In this document: positions 14,324 to 17,634 of the stretch, one piece after another
Layout of the letters: each line of letters starts with the position of its first letter
Position numbering within the stretch: position 1 is the stretch's first letter
Assembly: GCA_002423245.1 (NCBI GenBank)
Contig: DIVD01000080.1
Coordinates: 12,111-29,744, forward strand
Length of the DNA stretch: 17,634 bases
Reading direction: 5' to 3'
DNA from: Rhodobacteraceae bacterium UBA6141
GTDB taxonomy: Bacteria; Pseudomonadota; Alphaproteobacteria; Rhodobacterales; Rhodobacteraceae
Notes under the pieces: model-generated
Databases searched by the model: none
What the model saw: the letters and a program-made list of their open reading frames with translations, nothing else
Told to the model about the DNA's origin: nothing
Position numbers and translations under genes: made by a program

Positions 14324-15148
14324 CTAGCGCCCCTGAAACTGCGGTTGCCGCTTTTCGTTGAAGGCCAGAACGCCCTCGCGGCGGTCCTCGCTGGGGACCG
14401 TGCGATTGTAGGCTTCGACCTCGATCGCCAGCCCCGTCTTCAGATCCACCTCAACCCCCAGCGAGATCGCGCGCTTGGCCTGGCGCACGGCAAGCGGCCC
14501 GTTGGCTGCAATCGCCCCGGCCAGGCCCAGCACGCCGGGCATCAGCGCGCCGGGTTCCCAGAGCCGGTTGACCATCCCCCATCCTTCGGCATCTTCGGCC
14601 GTGAAGGGGCTGGCCGACATGACCAGTTCCTTGGCACGCCGCGCCCCCACCGCGCGCGGCAGATTCTGCGTGCCGCCGGCTCCCGGGATGATGCCCAGCC
14701 GGGTCTCGGTCAGGGCAAAGCGCGCGGATGTCGATGCATGAATGAAGTCGGCCGCCAGCGCCAGTTCGCACCCGCCCCCGTAGGCCGCGCCGTTGACCGC
14801 GGCGATCACCGGAACCGGGCAGTCCATGACGGCGTAATAGGCCTGTTCGAAGATCGCGTGCTGCTTGCGCCAGGCATCGTCGGACATGCCGGCCCGTTCG
14901 CGCAGATCTCCGCCGGCACAGAACGCCTTCTCCCCGGCCCCGGTGAGGATGATCGCCCGCAGGTCCTGCGTGTCGAGCAAGAGCCCCGAGAACAGGGACA
15001 GCAGCTCCCGGCCCATCTGGGTATTGAGCGCGTTGGCCGCTTGCGGGCGGTTGAGCGTCACCCGCAGCACATGTTCGAGCGGATGATCGCAAAGCAGCGT
15101 TGCAGGGGTCGGGGGCTCAGGAGTGGGGGGCTCAGGAGTGGGGGGCAT
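14324..15148 (-). CDS. Enoyl-CoA hydratase/isomerase family protein
   Basis: Crotonase-fold protein of 274 residues, predicted to hydrate 2-enoyl-CoA. The oxyanion-hole segments are visible (KAFCAGGDLRER and VNGAAYGGGCELALAADFI). The two catalytic glutamates of true hydratases are present, Glu128 in GGGCELAL and Glu148 in FALTETRLGIIPGAGGTQ, so hydration is likelier than one of the variant crotonase reactions. The first 15 residues are a Pro/Thr/Glu repeat (PPTPE units) from a 15-bp tandem repeat and are not part of the fold. The gene starts inside the end of the GntR gene (17-base overlap), with AAGG about 12 bases before the ATG, so it is cotranscribed with and probably controlled by that regulator. 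Confidence 0.93.
   Translation of the reverse strand: MPPTPEPPTPEPPTPATLLCDHPLEHVLRVTLNRPQAANALNTQMGRELLSLFSGLLLDTQDLRAIILTGAGEKAFCAGGDLRERAGMSDDAWRKQHAIFEQAYYAVMDCPVPVIAAVNGAAYGGGCELALAADFIHASTSARFALTETRLGIIPGAGGTQNLPRAVGARRAKELVMSASPFTAEDAEGWGMVNRLWEPGALMPGVLGLAGAIAANGPLAVRQAKRAISLGVEVDLKTGLAIEVEAYNRTVPSEDRREGVLAFNEKRQPQFQGR
15111..15145 (-). repeat. 15-bp tandem repeat at the GntR/enoyl-CoA hydratase overlap
   Basis: GGGGGCTCAGGAGTG (plus strand) occurs at 15111-15125 and 15126-15140, with a partial third copy, GGGGG, at 15141-15145. In the hydratase frame it encodes PPTPE units right after the start. In the regulator frame each unit brings a TGA, and the regulator ends at the first one met. 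The repeat has probably enlarged the overlap between the genes. Confidence 0.85.
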
Positions 15149-15941
15149 TGTTCAGGCGCGCCTTGTTGTGGGTGGCATGCGGCTCGGAGACGAGCCTGGC
15201 CGTATAGGAAAACGAGTCGCCCGCGTGCAGCGACAGCGAAACCTCGAACATCTCGCCCCGGGAATCAATATAGGTGCGGCGCTCGAGGATGGCAGGTGAG
15301 CCGGGCGCCGCGCCGAGCATGGCGGCCACGTCCGCGGGCATGGCCACCGCGGTAATCCTGCGTTCCACCTCGGCGATCCTCACGTCATAGGTCGCGACGA
15401 TGGCCTGGTAGCATGGCGCCTGGCCGGGGGACTTCGCCGAAGTTCGCATGTGTTCGCGCACGCCGATATACGGCTCAGCGATGAATATCTCGGTCCAGCA
15501 GATCGGCGCGTTGCTGGAGGCGATGCGCCGCAGGCCCGCGACGCGCAGCCAGCGCTCGCCCGGCTTTGCGCGGATCATCTCCGCCAGCCGGTCGTGAAGA
15601 ATGACGATGCCTTCGTGACAGGTGTCGAAGCGCGTCTCGGCTGCATATTGCGACAGGCTGGCAAGGGATTCGATCCGGTAGGTGAAGAAGCGTGGATGTG
15701 TCTGCGCCAGCACCACCGTTCCCGACCCGGGCTGGCGCGAAATCAGCCCTATCTCCTCCAGCCCTCGCAGGGCCTCGCGCACCGTGTGGCGCCCGGTTCC
15801 AAATCTGGCGCAAAGCTCCTGTTCGGTGGGAAACCGCGAGCCGACCGGATACCTGCCCTCTGCCAGTTCTCCCGACAGGGTATCGCGAATTTCTGCATAG
15901 AGCGTCACGCCCTTCCGGCGTCCTGGCTTCTGGTTCTGCAT
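15132..15941 (-). CDS. GntR-family regulator, HutC type with UTRA domain
   Basis: Regulator of 269 residues. The N-terminal winged helix-turn-helix (about residues 11-78) reads LYAEIRDTLSGELAEGRYPV, GSRFPTEQELCARFGTGRHT, VREALRGLEEIGLISRQPGS. The UTRA ligand-binding domain (about 95-245) ends with ILERRTYIDSRGEMFEVSLS and DSFSYTARL, the usual HutC-type finish. Members normally repress transport or catabolic operons until a metabolite binds. It lies directly upstream of, and overlaps, the enoyl-CoA hydratase gene, its most likely target. A perfect 8-bp inverted repeat 37 bp before its start may be its operator. The ribosome site before the ATG is weak. Confidence 0.92.
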   Translation of the reverse strand: MQNQKPGRRKGVTLYAEIRDTLSGELAEGRYPVGSRFPTEQELCARFGTGRHTVREALRGLEEIGLISRQPGSGTVVLAQTHPRFFTYRIESLASLSQYAAETRFDTCHEGIVILHDRLAEMIRAKPGERWLRVAGLRRIASSNAPICWTEIFIAEPYIGVREHMRTSAKSPGQAPCYQAIVATYDVRIAEVERRITAVAMPADVAAMLGAAPGSPAILERRTYIDSRGEMFEVSLSLHAGDSFSYTARLVSEPHATHNKARLNNAPHS

Positions 15942-15977
15942 GCGCCGATCTTGCCCGGGCTTCCCTGTCTGGGGTGA

Positions 15978-16003
15978 CTTCGGCGACCTTGCGGGCGCCG
16001 AAG
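15978..16003. promoter_or_regulatory. Inverted repeat upstream of the GntR gene
   Basis: CTTCGGCG and CGCCGAAG form a perfect 8-bp inverted repeat with a 10-base centre, 37-62 bp upstream of the GntR start. It could be an autoregulatory operator. It lacks a T-tract, so it is a poor intrinsic terminator for the small gene to its right. Confidence 0.35.
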
Positions 16004-16177
16004 GGCCAGATCAAGCGAAAGATCCCGTGCCGTGCCCGCCCGACCGCGCCACGCCGCGCGCGAAGCGGATGGCCGGACAGGCCGGTCTGCACGAATGTCA
16101 TGTCCGCGCCTTGCGGAGAGAGCGGCGGGCGAGCGGGCGCTGGCTGTTGCGGGGCAGACGCCGCCGCCCGCGCGTCT

Positions 16178-16405
16178 TCAGCCTGCGAACAGCAGCCAGC
16201 CGATCGCGCCCCATGCCAGCGCGCCGAGCGGAGCTGCCGCGGCGATCCACCAGCCCGAGACGCCCTCTTCGTCCTGCGGGACCTGCGGTGCCGTGGCCCA
16301 GTCCTCTGCGGGTCTGAGAAGCCCGTGCCGGGCGTCAACGCGCGGGGAACGCGAGGGTCCGTACCCCACCGGGCTGAAATGATCCCGTTGTTGCACCTTT
16401 TTCAT
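16178..16405 (-). CDS. Small hypothetical protein with one C-terminal membrane segment
   Basis: Predicted protein of 75 residues, not assigned to a family. The N-terminal 50 residues are polar and Pro-rich (VGYGPSRSPRVDARHG, VPQDEEGVSG). The last 25 (GWWIAAAAPLGALAWGAIGW, then LLFAG) form a hydrophobic helix ending at the C-terminus, so it may be a tail-anchored inner-membrane protein. The ATG at 16405 has GGAGG five to six bases upstream and starts MKKVQQR; an ATG four codons earlier forms part of that ribosome site. Codon use resembles the neighbours. It stands alone, pointing toward the GntR gene 236 bp away. It may be a chance reading frame in GC-rich DNA, but the ribosome site and membrane helix favour a real gene. 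Confidence 0.6.
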   Translation of the reverse strand: MKKVQQRDHFSPVGYGPSRSPRVDARHGLLRPAEDWATAPQVPQDEEGVSGWWIAAAAPLGALAWGAIGWLLFAG

Positions 16406-16457
16406 CGCCGCCTCCATTACCTGTCATCGGGCAAGAGCCTGTGGGCGAAGCATTGCG

Positions 16458-16781
16458 ATGTCGCCAAGGCGCAAGGGCGGCGCGTGGATGGCAGCGACGC
16501 GACGGTTTTGCGGCAAAATCGGGGCAGGGGAGAAAGCAGCGCCGTGCGGCAGGAAGTGCCGCCGCCAGAAGTCCCTGAAGGTCAACATCCCGGCTCGCGA
16601 ATCGGCAGGCCCGTTTCACCTGCTGATCGACATCGAGCCGGTGAGCGCCACCGGTTCGAGCGAACCGGCGAGGGGGACCAAGGTCGAAGGCGAAGGCGCG
16701 TGGAACGCCCGCAAGCATGGTGGCACGAAGCGCCGGGTCTGGCGCAAACCCCCGTTCATCACCAAGAGAGAACGAAAATAG
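16458..16781 (+). pseudogene. IS5-family transposase remnant
   Basis: An open frame of 107 codons whose middle matches the catalytic region of IS5/IS903-group transposases: RRQKSLKVNIPARESAGPFH, LLID, then KVEGEGAWNARKHGGTKRRV and WRK (roughly 16560-16748). In the family the order is LLVDSTGIKVEGEGEWNARK, where the Asp is the first acidic catalytic residue. Here 12 extra residues separate that Asp from KVEGEG, equal to a net 36-bp insertion. The frame before 16554 and after 16748 has no resemblance to the family, and both the N-terminal part and the rest of the catalytic core are missing. It is therefore a decayed fragment, not an active element, and neither terminal inverted repeat can be recognised. 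It accounts for most of the gap between the small membrane gene and the tRNA. Confidence 0.75.
16651..16668. repeat. Palindrome inside the IS5 remnant
   Basis: CCGGTTCG-AG-CGAACCGG is a perfect 8-bp inverted repeat with a 2-base centre. It falls within the stretch that is extra relative to the usual transposase. Confidence 0.8.
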
Positions 16782-16805
16782 TCAAACCTGTCCAGCGGGT
16801 TTGAC
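16781..16805 (-). terminator. Intrinsic terminator after the tRNA gene
   Basis: GTCAAACC and GGTTTGAC form an 8-bp stem with a 9-base loop. Read on the minus strand it is followed by TATTTTCG, a short T-rich tract, and lies 46 bp beyond the tRNA 3' end. That makes it a plausible terminator for the tRNA transcript. Confidence 0.55.
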
Positions 16806-16851
16806 AAAATGCCGCGCAAGCACCTGAAAATAAAAGAGATTTACGTTGGGA

Positions 16852-16927
16852 TGGTAGGCCCGGAGGGACTTGAACCCCCAACCAAGGCGTTATGAGCGCC
16901 CTGCTCTGACCATTGAGCTACAGGCCC
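16852..16927 (-). tRNA. tRNA with CAU anticodon, probably tRNA-Ile2 (lysidine type)
   Basis: A complete 76-base cloverleaf with encoded CCA: acceptor GGGCCTG pairing with CGGGCCT (G1-U72 and U6-G67 wobbles), D arm GCTC-AATGGTCA-GAGC, anticodon stem GGCG/CGCC with loop CTCATAA, and T arm GGGGG-TTCAAGT-CCCTC. The CAU anticodon could be elongator Met or Ile2. The CTTGGT run from the anticodon stem into the variable region and the AGAGCAGG before it match Ile2 tRNAs (compare E. coli ileX), in which C34 becomes lysidine to read AUA. It lacks the GGGCTCATAACCC anticodon arm typical of initiator tRNA. Confidence 0.93.
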
Positions 16928-16938
16928 GGCCTGCGCCA

Positions 16939-16966
16939 TGCCTAGCACAATCGCGCGGCGGGTCAA
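16939..16966 (-). promoter_or_regulatory. Candidate tRNA promoter
   Basis: On the minus strand TTGACC (16961-16966), a 16-base spacer and TAGGCA (16939-16944) precede the tRNA, with TGTGC before the -10 box. Transcription would start a few bases before the mature tRNA. The ISAs1-type element begins, by my estimate, less than 20 bp upstream of this -35 box. Confidence 0.5.
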
Positions 16967-17060
16967 GCAAGGGGCGGAACGGCCCAGGGCTCCGAACTCA
17001 TATGACAGATGACAGGCGGGAGTATTGCTGAATCGATGCGGCCCTGATTCGGCGCCGCCC

Positions 17061-17634
17061 ATGATCCCATCCGCCGAAGTCCTGGCCCGCAAGTCGCGCC
17101 TTGCTGCGCTGCTCGATCACTTCGCCGAGGTCGAGGATCCGCGCGACGTGCGGCGGATCCTGCATCCGCTGCCGGAGGTGCTGCTCCTCGTTGTCTGCGG
17201 GACCATCGCCGACTGCGACGATGACGAGGACATCGGCGCCCGGGGCGCGGCGCATCCCGGCTTCCTGCGCCGGCACCTGCCTTACGAGAACGGCGCGCCC
17301 GGCGAGCGCTGGCTCACCATCCTTATGAACCGGATCAACCCTGGCCTCTTCGCCGCCGCCTTCGCCGCCTGGGTGCGCGAGAGCTGGCCGGACGGGGTCG
17401 GCCTCGTCGCCATCGACGGCAAGACCTCGCGCCGCAGTCACGACCGCAGTCACGACCGCAGTCACGACCGCAGTCATGGCCGCAGTCATGGCCGCGGTCA
17501 TGGCCGCAGTCATGGCCGCAGTCATGGCCGCAGTCATGGCCGCAGCGCCGGCGCGGCCCCGCTGCACCTCGTCTCCGCCTTCGCCACCACCGCGCGACTG
17601 GTCCTGGCGCGAGGCAGGCGGTGCCCGACAAGGC
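17061..17634 (+). pseudogene. ISAs1-family transposase, partial, with repeat expansion and frameshift
   Basis: DDE transposase, N-terminal half only. Residues about 17-60 (LLDHFAEVEDPRDVRRILHP, LPEVLLLVVCGTIADCDDDE) are the ISAs1-associated N-terminal domain. LMNRINPGLFAAAFAAWVRE and VGLVAIDGKTSRR follow, with Asp119 as the first catalytic acidic residue, then PLHLVSAFATTARLVLA. Two oddities stand out. Between SRR and AGAAPLHLVSAF, where one SHDR-like unit is usual, there are nine 4-residue units. And the frame breaks near 17609-17617: the expected AVPDKA appears only in another frame (GCG GTG CCC GAC AAG from 17618), a shift of two bases. The gene as written is probably inactive; a sequencing error next to the repeat is the alternative. 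No ribosome site is evident before the ATG. Confidence 0.85.
17436..17543 (+). repeat. 12-bp tandem repeat, nine units, inside the ISAs1 transposase
   Basis: Nine units of AGTCAYGRCCGC run without gaps from 17436. Three read AGTCACGACCGC, and six read AGTCATGGCCGC with one first base changed to G (17496). They encode SHDR x3 followed by SHGR/GHGR x6. The clean split into two unit types indicates stepwise expansion from one original SHDR codon set. Confidence 0.95.

Larger units (their letters stand above)
16985..17634 (+). mobile_element. ISAs1-family insertion sequence, left part
   Basis: The element is identified by its transposase. The left end is placed tentatively at CAGGGCTCCGAACTC, because ISAs1-type ends commonly begin CAGGG. 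The right end lies beyond the window, so neither the matching terminal repeat nor a target duplication can be checked. Confidence 0.55.

Noticed and set aside
16506..16518. Palindrome TTTTGC-G-GCAAAA as an IS terminal repeat or operator
   Set aside because: It is a single 13-bp occurrence inside the decayed IS5 stretch, with no matching partner or adjacent promoter.
16852..16927. tRNA as the attachment site of an integrated island covering the catabolic block
   Set aside because: No integrase gene and no second copy of the tRNA 3' end was seen in the window, and codon use and GC of the block look like the flanking core genes.
17436..17543. CRISPR array
   Set aside because: Units are 12 bp and directly adjacent with no spacers, in frame within a transposase; the 15-bp arrays elsewhere are likewise spacer-free.

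Overview
The window is GC-rich chromosomal DNA, most likely from an alphaproteobacterium of the Rhodobacteraceae/Paracoccaceae type. The evidence is the very high GC at third codon positions, a NuoB core sequence of the Rhodobacter/Paracoccus kind, a dusA gene next to nuoA, and IS5- and ISAs1-type transposases of the sort common in that group. No search was run, so the taxonomy is inference.

Left edge (1-1899): core genes on the minus strand. These are the start of the complex I operon (nuoA, nuoB cut by the window edge, joined by a TGATG stop/start overlap) and dusA, a tRNA dihydrouridine synthase.

Middle (about 2000-15950): a catabolic block of acyl-CoA genes. It holds (i) a minus-strand unit of class III CoA-transferase, acyl-CoA dehydrogenase and MFS carrier, divergent from an IclR regulator; (ii) a minus-strand pair of SCPx-type thiolase and AMP-forming acyl-CoA ligase, divergent from a small PAS-LuxR regulator; (iii) a plus-strand unit of MmgE/PrpD protein, second acyl-CoA dehydrogenase and second class III CoA-transferase; (iv) a minus-strand pair of GntR/HutC regulator and enoyl-CoA hydratase, overlapping by 17 bases. 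Together they supply uptake, CoA activation, alpha-beta dehydrogenation, hydration and thiolytic cleavage of one or more carboxylic acids. No dedicated 3-hydroxyacyl-CoA dehydrogenase is present and the substrate cannot be read from sequence. Both dehydrogenases lack the MCAD-type catalytic Glu near the C-terminus and instead carry a Glu in the isovaleryl-CoA-dehydrogenase position.

Right edge (about 15950-17634): a small predicted membrane protein, a decayed IS5-family transposase fragment, a CAU-anticodon tRNA (probably tRNA-Ile2) with its own promoter and terminator, and the left part of an ISAs1-family element cut by the window edge.

Two things stand out beyond the gene content. First, short tandem repeats of 12, 14 or 15 bp occur at six separate places, mostly at gene ends or in intergenic DNA, and one of them has expanded ninefold inside the catalytic region of the ISAs1 transposase. 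Second, the intergenic regions hold candidate operators: paired sites flanking the IclR/CoA-transferase divergent promoters with a partial match at the MmgE/PrpD promoter, paired dyads between the thiolase and the PAS-LuxR gene, and a perfect inverted repeat upstream of the GntR gene.
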